Source: Paludibacteraceae bacterium
GTDB lineage: Bacteria > Bacteroidota > Bacteroidia > Bacteroidales > Paludibacteraceae
Direction: 5' to 3'
Length of the DNA: 15,235 bases
Assembly (NCBI GenBank): GCA_017402895.1
Contig: JAFPLG010000185.1
Coordinates: forward strand, 1-15,235
Under the pieces are notes generated by a model, which was not told the origin of the DNA, ran no database searches, and worked only from the letters and a program-made list of their open reading frames with translations. Positions 1 to 6,185 of this stretch are shown piece by piece. The position numbers and the translations under genes were made by a program. Each line of letters begins with the position of its first letter. Position 1 is the stretch's first letter.

Positions 1-3000
1 CTCCTGTAGGAAGCAATACCTTTGTCCGTGCCCACAAACACCTCTCCCGTCATCGGTTGAATAGCGATGGACTGAATGGTATTCGATGGTAATAACGAGT
101 TGTCCGACATGAAATGAGCCACGGTGATCGTGTCATCTTCAACGAGATACAGGCCGGAATTGGCTGTACCGATCCACATTCGGTTGCCGCCATCCACAGC
201 CAGACAGTTGATCTGCTCGTTGCCTAATAGGTAATCAGCAAGCCCCGTACCATCATTGCGAGGGATAATGATTCGACGGCATTCATTCGAGTTGAAGAAA
301 TCCACTTCACTCGGGATGGTAATAATACCCTTGTCCGTGCCGATCCAGATGCGGTTCGAGTGGTCTTGCGCAAAGCTACGGAAGACATCTGGAGTGATGG
401 TGTTACCGTTCTGATCTACCCAACTGTTACGCCGTATACAACGGTCGTCACCATTCATAGTAGGTGTGCCGCCGTCGTCTAGCAGGTACACACCCTTATG
501 ATCCGTGGTACGTTGACTCATGAACCATTTGCGTTGCTTGTTACGCCGGTCTGTCCATATACCCGTCGGTGTGTATACACGCAGACTATTGCCGTTCTGA
601 TACAGCGACAGGCTGTACCATTGTCCGAGCGGTGTCAGTATATGCAGCGGTTTACCTAAAGCAGTGGAGTTCAGTATCCATAAATTACCCTGCTCGTCCA
701 TCATCGCGCCATCCACATAGGTGTACAGCGTCGGATCGATATTCTCCACGGCTTCGCGTATCGGACTATTCGTTGTCGTGTAATGTTTCACCGCCTTGTA
801 GTCGCGGAACTCATATAGACCGCGTCCATATGAAGCAGCGAAGAAATGGCCGGCATCTTTCGGATCGACAGCGATACTGGAGATGTCATAAGCCGGTACA
901 CCTACTGCCATCGCGATCTGGCCTTCGTCAATAGTGCGCCAACCGGTACCGTTGTAGATATTGATACGTCCCGGACGAACGAACTGGCTGGCCCAGCGAC
1001 CACCTGTAGCCGAGTAGATCTGTCCGTGCGCTGCGTACATGCAGTATCCGAAATTGCTATTTGGACCTTCCGTATGGAAATACCGGTCACCATCCGTACG
1101 CAGTTGTATCAGACCGTAATTCGTCTCTGCTACCCAGTATTCGCCATTCGTGAACAGCGCCGCATTCATTCGATAGAGGTTACTCAACCCTGCCAATCCT
1201 CCTTCTTCCGTCAGGCGGAACAGACCGTTCTCTGTATATACCAACAACTGTCCGTCATTCGCGCTGATCCATTGTATCTGCTCATCCAAGACTTTTGTCC
1301 AACCGGAGCCTTCACGGCGATATAAGGTGTTGTTCTGCAGCGTATAAAGCGTGTCGCGCCAAACGACGGCTTGCTGCACTTCGCGGCTCAACTGCTCCTC
1401 TTGCCAGAACGTGTAATCCACTAAGTTATCGCGCAGCGCTGCCTTGTAGACCTTGTCGTACGAGAAGGCAAACAGCGAGTCGGTTGTCTCAATCACCTGC
1501 CGCACGTCCACCGCACTTGCGTTCGCACCGATATAATAGGTGTCGCTCACTTCGCCACGTCTGGTATTGACCACGATGATACCGAACGACATCGCCAGAT
1601 AGGTGTTCTGACGACCCACATATATACTATGGATGTCCACGTCTACCGAACCGGCTTTCATCGATAAGTCAGGCATCGTAGACACCTCTCCATCTTCGTC
1701 CATCATGTCGATCTGACCATTCTCATAAGCGATAAGCAGTTGGCTTGAGCGAACATCATAAGCGATGTGTGCTACGCTGTTTCCGCGCAGACCCGTTGCT
1801 TTGTTCCAGTAGTTCAGTTCGCCGTCTGCCCTGTCTACGCTGAAGAGCGAACCGCTCGCAGCTGCATACACGCGTTTCGGCGAAGCCGCTATCTCCGTCG
1901 GATTGACGTACGAGAAATGCAGTTTCCATCGCTGCATACTGCCCTCATCCTCACTAACTCCTTCATCCTCTAACTCGTTAATTCCTTCACTCCATCCCTC
2001 CGGATCATATTCCACCAGTCCTTCGGCTGTACCGACGAACAGGTGCTTCGTACTCGGCACCCAACAAAGCGACAAGATGTCGTTGTTCGGTATAGGACTG
2101 TTGTCAATAGAGAAATGCTCCAGCACCTGCGTCAGGTTCGCATCCAAACAGTACAAACCCGTGGACTGCGTGCCGATCCATACCTGACCATCCGTATCGG
2201 AAGTGATACTGCGGATGTTATCCGTCTCGAAGATGTTATAGCGTCCCTCCTCCGCAAGGTCTATCTCTACAGGCAGACATAGTGTGTTGCCGTTGAGCAG
2301 TTCCTCCGGCTGGTCTATACGAAAGAGTCCGCTCTGTGTACCAACTAACAGCACACCGGATGGTAACTGATAGAACGAGGAGATGCGGTCTAACATATAG
2401 GTCTGACCAATCGAATCACTGAACTCCAAAACAAGAACACTGCGGTCGTCCGTCTGGTCTGCTATCGTGCCGTTGTCGTCAAATACACCAATCCCATTGC
2501 GAATGGAAGAGACCAGCTTGATGTGCGGATTCTTCACGGATACCAATAGGTCTTTCGAGCGGTCTAAGTTTTGGCAAGCCTTGTTGGAAATAGACATCCA
2601 CTCACCATTCGCTTGCAGCACCTTTACCCCGTTATAACTGTTATTGAGCATCCATAAATTCCCCTCATGGTCCCATTGCAAGCCATCCACCCACACGTAC
2701 GGATAAGTCGGCGTCGCAATCACCGGTTCCAACGCGCTGTTGTCCGGATTGTGATGTTTGTAGAAAACATTGTTCCTGAACTCAAAAAGCCCGTAACCGA
2801 AGCTTGCTACGAAGAAATGCTGCAGGTCTGCGGGATCGAAGAGGATGTCGCAATAATCGGTACTCTGCTCCAAACCGGTCTGTGCATTGATATACGCCTC
2901 GTCGAAATTTGTCCAATCCGCGTTGTTCCATAGCATGATCGCACCCGAGCGTGAATAGCGCGGAATAGCGTACCCACCCGGTACCATACCAATCCCTTGT

Positions 3001-3776
3001 CCGCCGGCTCGCATTCGATACGGATTGTTCTGTAGCGGACCTTTCGGCTTGTACGTCAGTCGTTCGGTAAGCGTGAAACGAATGATTCCCTCGGCATAGC
3101 CGGCGTACCAGTGATTGGTGGCATCCTGATAATGCTTGCCCTTCTCTTCGTCTCGCGCAACACGACCGAGTGCTTCGCGATGCCAATACGTATAGTCCGA
3201 CAGCGGATCACTCAACTTCGCGCAATAGAGGCTGTCCTCACCGAACGCATAGATACTGTCGCCGTCCAGCAGCACATCCATGATCGGCGTCTCCAGACCA
3301 TTCGGACGCAACCAGTAACTGTCCACCAGTTTGTTCTCTCGCAGATCCATCGTCTGCACGCCGTAGTGCGTAGATAGATAAGCTGTGCGACCACTGATAG
3401 TGATGTTATAGATCGTCTTGCGCTGCGTCATGTCCTTGTCGTACAACGCACCGATATACTGCACGCCGTTCTTCGACAAGATATCCATCTTACCGAAATC
3501 ATAGGCAATAATCAGCTGCTGCCCCTTCTCGTCGTAATGGATGCACGTGATACCGGTTCCGTGCAGACCCGACTGACGGTTATAGACACGCACCTGCTCG
3601 GTCTGCTTATCCACACTAAACAGACTACCGTCCGAGATAGCAAACACCTTATCCGGAGCTATCGCTATCTGCGTCACGTTGTTATACGCAAAGTGCGTCT
3701 TCCATGTTCCCGCCTGAACCGTGACAAATGTCATGGCACAAAGAAGAACTGCTATGAATGGTTTTTTCGTTATCAC
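1..3776 (-). CDS. PorZ-like surface protein with two tandem double-propeller modules (3' end off the left edge)
   Basis: The reading frame stays open for 1258 codons from a GTG at 3776 to the window edge; I checked every in-frame codon and found no stop. Residues 1-22 (MITKKPFIAVLLCAMTFVTVQA) form a signal peptide. Module 1 begins at W25 (WKTHFAYNN) and module 2 at W617 (WKLHFSYVN); both continue into a GSLFSVD motif and share late landmarks (HFFVASFGYGLFEF at 320 with HFFAASYGRGLYEF at 977; HFSIDNSPIPNN at 554 with HFMSDNSLLPSN at 1221). Many WIGT and GLF/GLY turns mark two-component-regulator-type propeller blades. PorZ, in the type IX secretion attachment complex of Porphyromonas, is a single double propeller plus a C-terminal sorting domain of about 780 residues and delivers anionic LPS to the PorU sortase. 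Here the double propeller is duplicated. The edge falls at ...GIASYR, where I would expect a C-terminal domain to follow. Only 18 bases separate it from rdgB, so they are probably co-transcribed. An in-frame TAG just upstream fixes GTG as the most likely start. PorZ function is inferred, not shown. Confidence 0.82.
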   Translation of the reverse strand, partial: MITKKPFIAVLLCAMTFVTVQAGTWKTHFAYNNVTQIAIAPDKVFAISDGSLFSVDKQTEQVRVYNRQSGLHGTGITCIHYDEKGQQLIIAYDFGKMDILSKNGVQYIGALYDKDMTQRKTIYNITISGRTAYLSTHYGVQTMDLRENKLVDSYWLRPNGLETPIMDVLLDGDSIYAFGEDSLYCAKLSDPLSDYTYWHREALGRVARDEEKGKHYQDATNHWYAGYAEGIIRFTLTERLTYKPKGPLQNNPYRMRAGGQGIGMVPGGYAIPRYSRSGAIMLWNNADWTNFDEAYINAQTGLEQSTDYCDILFDPADLQHFFVASFGYGLFEFRNNVFYKHHNPDNSALEPVIATPTYPYVWVDGLQWDHEGNLWMLNNSYNGVKVLQANGEWMSISNKACQNLDRSKDLLVSVKNPHIKLVSSIRNGIGVFDDNGTIADQTDDRSVLVLEFSDSIGQTYMLDRISSFYQLPSGVLLVGTQSGLFRIDQPEELLNGNTLCLPVEIDLAEEGRYNIFETDNIRSITSDTDGQVWIGTQSTGLYCLDANLTQVLEHFSIDNSPIPNNDILSLCWVPSTKHLFVGTAEGLVEYDPEGWSEGINELEDEGVSEDEGSMQRWKLHFSYVNPTEIAASPKRVYAAASGSLFSVDRADGELNYWNKATGLRGNSVAHIAYDVRSSQLLIAYENGQIDMMDEDGEVSTMPDLSMKAGSVDVDIHSIYVGRQNTYLAMSFGIIVVNTRRGEVSDTYYIGANASAVDVRQVIETTDSLFAFSYDKVYKAALRDNLVDYTFWQEEQLSREVQQAVVWRDTLYTLQNNTLYRREGSGWTKVLDEQIQWISANDGQLLVYTENGLFRLTEEGGLAGLSNLYRMNAALFTNGEYWVAETNYGLIQLRTDGDRYFHTEGPNSNFGYCMYAAHGQIYSATGGRWASQFVRPGRINIYNGTGWRTIDEGQIAMAVGVPAYDISSIAVDPKDAGHFFAASYGRGLYEFRDYKAVKHYTTTNSPIREAVENIDPTLYTYVDGAMMDEQGNLWILNSTALGKPLHILTPLGQWYSLSLYQNGNSLRVYTPTGIWTDRRNKQRKWFMSQRTTDHKGVYLLDDGGTPTMNGDDRCIRRNSWVDQNGNTITPDVFRSFAQDHSNRIWIGTDKGIITIPSEVDFFNSNECRRIIIPRNDGTGLADYLLGNEQINCLAVDGGNRMWIGTANSGLYLVEDDTITVAHFMSDNSLLPSNTIQSIAIQPMTGEVFVGTDKGIASYR

Positions 3777-3780
3777 AAAT

Positions 3781-3801
3781 CTAAAATCTAAAATCTAAAA
3801 T
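3781..3801. repeat. three perfect 7-base tandem repeats at the rdgB/porZ-like junction
   Basis: CTAAAAT occurs three times in tandem (3781-3787, 3788-3794, 3795-3801). The last copy contains the rdgB stop codon (3795-3797, TAG on the minus strand), and the array ends five bases before the GTG start of the PorZ-like gene. Each unit carries TAA on the plus strand and TAG on the minus strand. Because 7 is not a multiple of 3, three copies place a stop in all three frames of both strands. Confidence 0.9.
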
Positions 3802-4367
3802 AGCTTTACCAGCTCCTGTAAAGCTCTCGCTCTATGACTAATCCCGTTCTTTACCTCTGCCGGCAACTCGCCGAAAGTCTTGTCGTAACCGTCCGGAATG
3901 AAGATCGGGTCATAACCGAACCCACCTTGTCCGTATTCCTCTTTTGCTATCTGTCCACGAACGATTCCACTCACTTGAACTGTCTTCCCGTCCTTAATCA
4001 GCGTAATAACTGTCCTGAACTGCGCATTGCGATTAGTCTTCTCAGCTAATTCGGCTAAGGCTTTCTTGCGATTGGCTGCAGGCTCGCCTGCCCAACGCGC
4101 AGTATACACACCTGGTTCACCACCTAAGGCCTTGATTTCCAATCCTGTATCATCCGCAAACACACCATCTATCATCATTCCATCATTGATAAAAGCCGCC
4201 ACAGCCTCGGCTTTTATCTTACTATTTTCCTCCAGTGTCGCACCATTCTCATCTATCTCAGCGTCAAAACCGATATCCCGCAGACTTAATACTTCTACTC
4301 CTGCCGGCATGATGGCACGCACTTCATCTAACTTATGCGCATTATTTGATGCAAAAACCAATTTCAT
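3795..4367 (-). CDS. rdgB: XTP/dITP pyrophosphatase (non-canonical purine NTP pyrophosphatase)
   Basis: This 190-residue Ham1/RdgB-family protein hydrolyses ITP, dITP and XTP to monophosphates plus pyrophosphate, which keeps deaminated purines out of DNA and RNA. Visible motifs are SNNAHK at residues 7-12 (nucleotide/phosphate binding), FADDTGLEI with DDTG at 72-75 (metal and catalytic region), PGVYTARWAG near 85-94, GFGYDP at 149-154 and SHR at 177-179. The length matches the family. I placed the start at ATG 4365-4367 (MKLVFASNN), the family N-terminus; a start further upstream at 4394 would add nine residues lying across the promoter. The -7 box ends four bases before this ATG, so the transcript may be leaderless. 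It heads an operon with the PorZ-like gene and is divergent from the DUF2147 gene. Confidence 0.95.
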   Translation of the reverse strand: MKLVFASNNAHKLDEVRAIMPAGVEVLSLRDIGFDAEIDENGATLEENSKIKAEAVAAFINDGMMIDGVFADDTGLEIKALGGEPGVYTARWAGEPAANRKKALAELAEKTNRNAQFRTVITLIKDGKTVQVSGIVRGQIAKEEYGQGGFGYDPIFIPDGYDKTFGELPAEVKNGISHRARALQELVKLF

Positions 4368-4371
4368 GCTG

Positions 4372-4402
4372 CAAAGATACAAAAGAATTTGCATATATGC
4401 AA
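4372..4402 (-). promoter_or_regulatory. promoter of rdgB
   Basis: On the minus strand TATCTTTG (4379-4372) fits the Bacteroidota -7 box TAnnTTTG, and TTG (4402-4400) is the -33 element, exactly 20 bases apart. The start codon follows only four bases after the -7 box. Confidence 0.8.
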
Positions 4403-4403
4403 A
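4388..4403. promoter_or_regulatory. 16-base perfect palindrome shared by two divergent promoters
   Basis: TTTGCATATATGCAAA is its own reverse complement. Its left half supplies the -33 TTTG of the plus-strand promoter and its right half the -33 TTTG of the rdgB promoter, so the two -33 elements interlock. It may be just two facing extended -33 boxes, or an operator for a dimeric regulator. Confidence 0.7.
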
Positions 4404-4419
4404 ATTTTGTGTAACTTTG
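4389..4419 (+). promoter_or_regulatory. promoter of the DUF2147 gene
   Basis: TTG at 4389-4391, a 20-base gap, then TAACTTTG at 4412-4419 fit the Bacteroidota -33/-7 consensus. The expected start site near 4423 gives a leader of about 20 bases before ATG 4443. Confidence 0.8.
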
Positions 4420-4442
4420 TCAGCGAAATCAAATCAATTGGT

Positions 4443-4874
4443 ATGAAACGAATCTATATTTTTGCCATCCTGCTCAGTACTTGTATGATGGCCTCGGCGC
4501 AAGTGAATGAGATTCTGGGACGTTGGAAGACGGTGGACGACAAGACGGGGAATAGCTATTCCGTCGTACTTATCTATCGTGGCTCAGACGGCCTCTATTA
4601 TGGAAAGATAGATCGTCTCTTGATGGGGCCCCGCGATGCGGTATGCACCGAGTGCAAGGGCGCGGACAAGAATAAGAAACTCGAGGGGCTGGTTTTTATC
4701 CGTGGTATGCACGAAGAAAAAGGAGAATTGCGCGGTGGCAAACTCCTTGATCCTGAGTCTGGTAAGTTCTACTATGGTAAAATCTACCTGAAGAATGGCA
4801 AACTGGTGCTCCGAGGTTCGCTCGATCGCGCCGGTCTGCTTGGTCGTAGCCAGACGTGGTTACGCGCTAAGTGA
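4443..4874 (+). CDS. secreted DUF2147-family protein
   Basis: The 143-residue product begins with a signal peptide (MKRIYIFAILLSTCMMASAQ, probable cleavage after AQ). The mature part reads GRWKTVDDKTGNSYSVV, then LYYGKIDRLL, a C-x-x-C pair (CTEC), a GG..LDPESGKFYYGKIYL segment, and ends in LLGRSQTWLRAK. This order matches the DUF2147 family of small periplasmic or secreted lipocalin-sized proteins, whose biochemical role is not established. I chose ATG 4443 because an upstream in-frame start at 4389 would lie inside the promoter and bury the signal peptide. The two cysteines could form a disulfide after export. The 3' end overlaps the convergent HIT gene by 15 bases, with no terminator between them. 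Confidence 0.88.
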   Translation: MKRIYIFAILLSTCMMASAQVNEILGRWKTVDDKTGNSYSVVLIYRGSDGLYYGKIDRLLMGPRDAVCTECKGADKNKKLEGLVFIRGMHEEKGELRGGKLLDPESGKFYYGKIYLKNGKLVLRGSLDRAGLLGRSQTWLRAK

Positions 4875-5273
4875 TTCAATCGCTTCTGCAATCGAGTTGG
4901 CTATCTCGGCCATCTCGTCGCTAGGCAACTCCAGTTTGGGGTTGGTGAAAAGCATATCTTTCTCCGAATTCATCGGAACAAGATGTATATGCACGTGATT
5001 CACTTCCATCCCGAGCACGGCTACGCCCACACGCTTACAGCCCGTTGCCTCTTTGAGGCCGCAGGCTACTTTTTTTGCAAACACCATCAATCCGGCCAAT
5101 ATCTCGTCATCCAGGTTGAAGATGTAGTCTGCTTCAGGCTCCGGTAGTTTTGGAATGACTAGCGTGTGTCCCTTCTGCAGCGGATTGATGTCTAGGAATG
5201 CATAGTAACGCTCATCCTCCGCTACCTTGTAACTGGGTATCTCACCTTTGATAATGCGCGTAAAAATAGTCAT
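4860..5273 (-). CDS. HIT-family nucleotide hydrolase (Hint-like)
   Basis: The 137-residue protein carries the histidine-triad motif NHVHIHLVP with H93, H95 and H97, preceded by IPSYKVAED and YAFLDINPLQKGHTLVIPK, the typical N-terminal half of Hint proteins. Family members hydrolyse purine nucleoside phosphoramidates or adenylylated compounds through a covalent nucleotidyl-histidine intermediate; the natural substrate in bacteria is usually unknown. It lies 12 bases downstream of greA on the same strand and is probably co-transcribed with it. Its last codons overlap the end of the DUF2147 gene on the other strand (4860-4874). A longer C-terminal tail, as in other bacterial Hint proteins, follows the triad. 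Confidence 0.93.
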   Translation of the reverse strand: MTIFTRIIKGEIPSYKVAEDERYYAFLDINPLQKGHTLVIPKLPEPEADYIFNLDDEILAGLMVFAKKVACGLKEATGCKRVGVAVLGMEVNHVHIHLVPMNSEKDMLFTNPKLELPSDEMAEIANSIAEAIESLSA

Positions 5274-5285
5274 AACTTTGCTGTC

Positions 5286-5756
5286 TTAGAGTGATATGTC
5301 CAGAATCTCAAATTCCATGATGCCGGCCGGAACCTGTACTTCGGCTGTTTCGCCCACGTGCTTACCCATCAGCCCCTTGGCAATAGGAGTGGTTACAGCA
5401 ATCTTGCCCTCAGCAATATTGGCTTCGCCTTCGGTGACGAGTTGATAGGTTTTCTCTGCTCCCGTTTTCTTAACGCGCACGCGTACCTTAGTTAATATCT
5501 GCACCTCGTCGGTCGAAACGGTACTGCGGTCAATGATGCGTGCATCCATAATGCGTCCCTTGAGTTGAGCAATTTTGCTCTCCAGCATTCCTTGTTCCTC
5601 TTTTGCAGCGTCGTATTCAGCATTCTCGCTCAAATCGCCTTTGTCACGCGCCTCTGCTATCGCGGCAATCACGCGTGGACGCTCCACTGCCTCCAGCCTT
5701 TGGAGTTCTTCTTTTAGTTTCTGCAGACCTTCTGCGGTCATGTAAGTTACTGCCAT
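5286..5756 (-). CDS. greA: transcription elongation factor GreA
   Basis: The 156-residue protein is close in length to E. coli GreA (158). The N-terminal coiled coil (about 1-75) enters the RNA polymerase secondary channel and stimulates cleavage of backtracked RNA. Its tip reads EARDKGDLSENAEYDAAKEEQG and has the acidic pair D41 and E44, the residues that coordinate the catalytic metal in GreA. The C-terminal FKBP-like domain (about 80-156) includes TPIAKGLMGKHVGE and ends in EFEILDISL. The start ATG at 5756 gives the expected N-terminus MAVTYMTAEGLQKLKEEL. It is followed after 12 bases by the HIT gene and preceded by a 40-residue small ORF and a hairpin-containing leader. Confidence 0.97.
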   Translation of the reverse strand: MAVTYMTAEGLQKLKEELQRLEAVERPRVIAAIAEARDKGDLSENAEYDAAKEEQGMLESKIAQLKGRIMDARIIDRSTVSTDEVQILTKVRVRVKKTGAEKTYQLVTEGEANIAEGKIAVTTPIAKGLMGKHVGETAEVQVPAGIMEFEILDISL

Positions 5757-5760
5757 ATAT

Positions 5761-5780
5761 TCTTTTTCGTTATTTTTCGT
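5761..5780. repeat. 10-base imperfect direct repeat between the small ORF and greA
   Basis: TCTTTTTCGT is followed directly by TATTTTTCGT, nine of ten bases identical, filling most of the 24-base gap before greA. It may be chance in an A/T-rich linker. Confidence 0.5.
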
Positions 5781-5903
5781 TTACCATTTGCGTTGTAGTA
5801 TCTCCGATGCAATAATCGCTTTGCGCACCTCTTCCTGAGTGCTCAGATTGGGCATCTTGCTACTCGCGTTTTCCGACTGATTCGTTGTTTTCGATGTTTG
5901 CAT
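5781..5903 (-). CDS. small 40-residue ORF upstream of greA
   Basis: ATG at 5901-5903 opens a 40-codon frame ending in TAA (5781-5783). The N-terminal half is polar and low in complexity (MQTSKTTNQSENASSKMP). The C-terminal half, STQEEVRKAIIASEILQRKW, looks like one amphipathic helix ending in basic and aromatic residues. I recall similar small Bacteroidales proteins with an EEVRKA-IIASEIL-xRKY-like tail but cannot confirm a family. It is the first gene after the predicted greA promoter, lies 24 bases before greA, and shares its transcript. It could be a real small protein or a leader ORF whose translation affects greA expression; no function is claimed. Confidence 0.6.
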   Translation of the reverse strand: MQTSKTTNQSENASSKMPNLSTQEEVRKAIIASEILQRKW

Positions 5904-5953
5904 AATCAGTATCTTTTTAGGATAAACCCTATGGACTTGTGTTTGGTTTGTCT

Positions 5954-5989
5954 AAAAAGCAATAGGAAACTTCACAGCCTCCTATTGCT
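5954..5989 (-). terminator. terminator-like hairpin in the greA leader (possible attenuator)
   Basis: On the minus strand AGCAATAGGA (5989-5980) pairs perfectly with TCCTATTGCT (5967-5958) across a 12-base loop and ends in a five-base T run. The plus strand has no T run, so it acts on leftward transcription. It lies between the predicted promoter (6032-6062) and the first ORF (5903), so it could end most transcripts after about 75 bases. Confidence 0.65.
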
Positions 5990-5992
5990 CAT
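5972..5992 (-). other. six-codon mini-ORF overlapping the greA-leader hairpin
   Basis: ATG at 5990-5992 starts M-S-N-R-R-L and stops at TGA (5972-5974). It covers the 5' arm and part of the loop of the hairpin, so a ribosome here would prevent the stem from forming. The two arginine codons form AGGAGG, which also resembles a Shine-Dalgarno sequence. A chance ORF of this size is common. Confidence 0.3.
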
Positions 5993-6031
5993 TAAACCTA
6001 AACCTTAACTATGAAAATTTATTTTCGAGCG

Positions 6032-6062
6032 CAAAGGTACTGCTTTTTTTTAACATATGCAA
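6032..6062 (-). promoter_or_regulatory. promoter of the small ORF-greA-HIT operon
   Basis: On the minus strand TTG (6062-6060), a 20-base gap and TACCTTTG (6039-6032) fit the Bacteroidota consensus. The expected start near 6028 leaves a leader of about 125 bases, long compared with the other transcripts here. Confidence 0.78.
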
Positions 6063-6151
6063 AAATTTTGGGGATTTTTTTACAAAAATTAGTTGAAAAA
6101 CATATTTCTTTGAATACGAAAATCAAAAATTCTACAAAAAACGACAATTTG

Positions 6152-6171
6152 TTATTGCATAATTGCAATAA
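6152..6171. promoter_or_regulatory. candidate operator in the uxaB promoter
   Basis: TTATTGCA and TGCAATAA are perfect 8-base inverted repeats separated by TAAT. The element overlaps the -33 box and the left part of the spacer, where a bound repressor would block RNA polymerase. A GntR- or LacI-type sugar-acid regulator would fit, but none is encoded in this window. Confidence 0.55.
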
Positions 6172-6185
6172 AATCACTACCTTTG
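6155..6185 (+). promoter_or_regulatory. promoter of uxaB-uxaA
   Basis: TTG (6155-6157), 20 bases, TACCTTTG (6178-6185). The transcript should begin near 6189, about 48 bases before ATG 6237. Confidence 0.78.

Noticed and set aside
569..1325. Several plus-strand open frames inside 1-3776
   Set aside because: All lie antisense to the continuous 1258-codon PorZ-like frame and show low-complexity or unnatural composition.
4368..4394. Upstream start for rdgB adding nine residues
   Set aside because: It would place the start inside the promoter spacer; the family N-terminus is MKLVFASNN.
4389..4442. Upstream start for the DUF2147 gene
   Set aside because: It overlaps the promoter and would put 18 residues ahead of a clear signal peptide.
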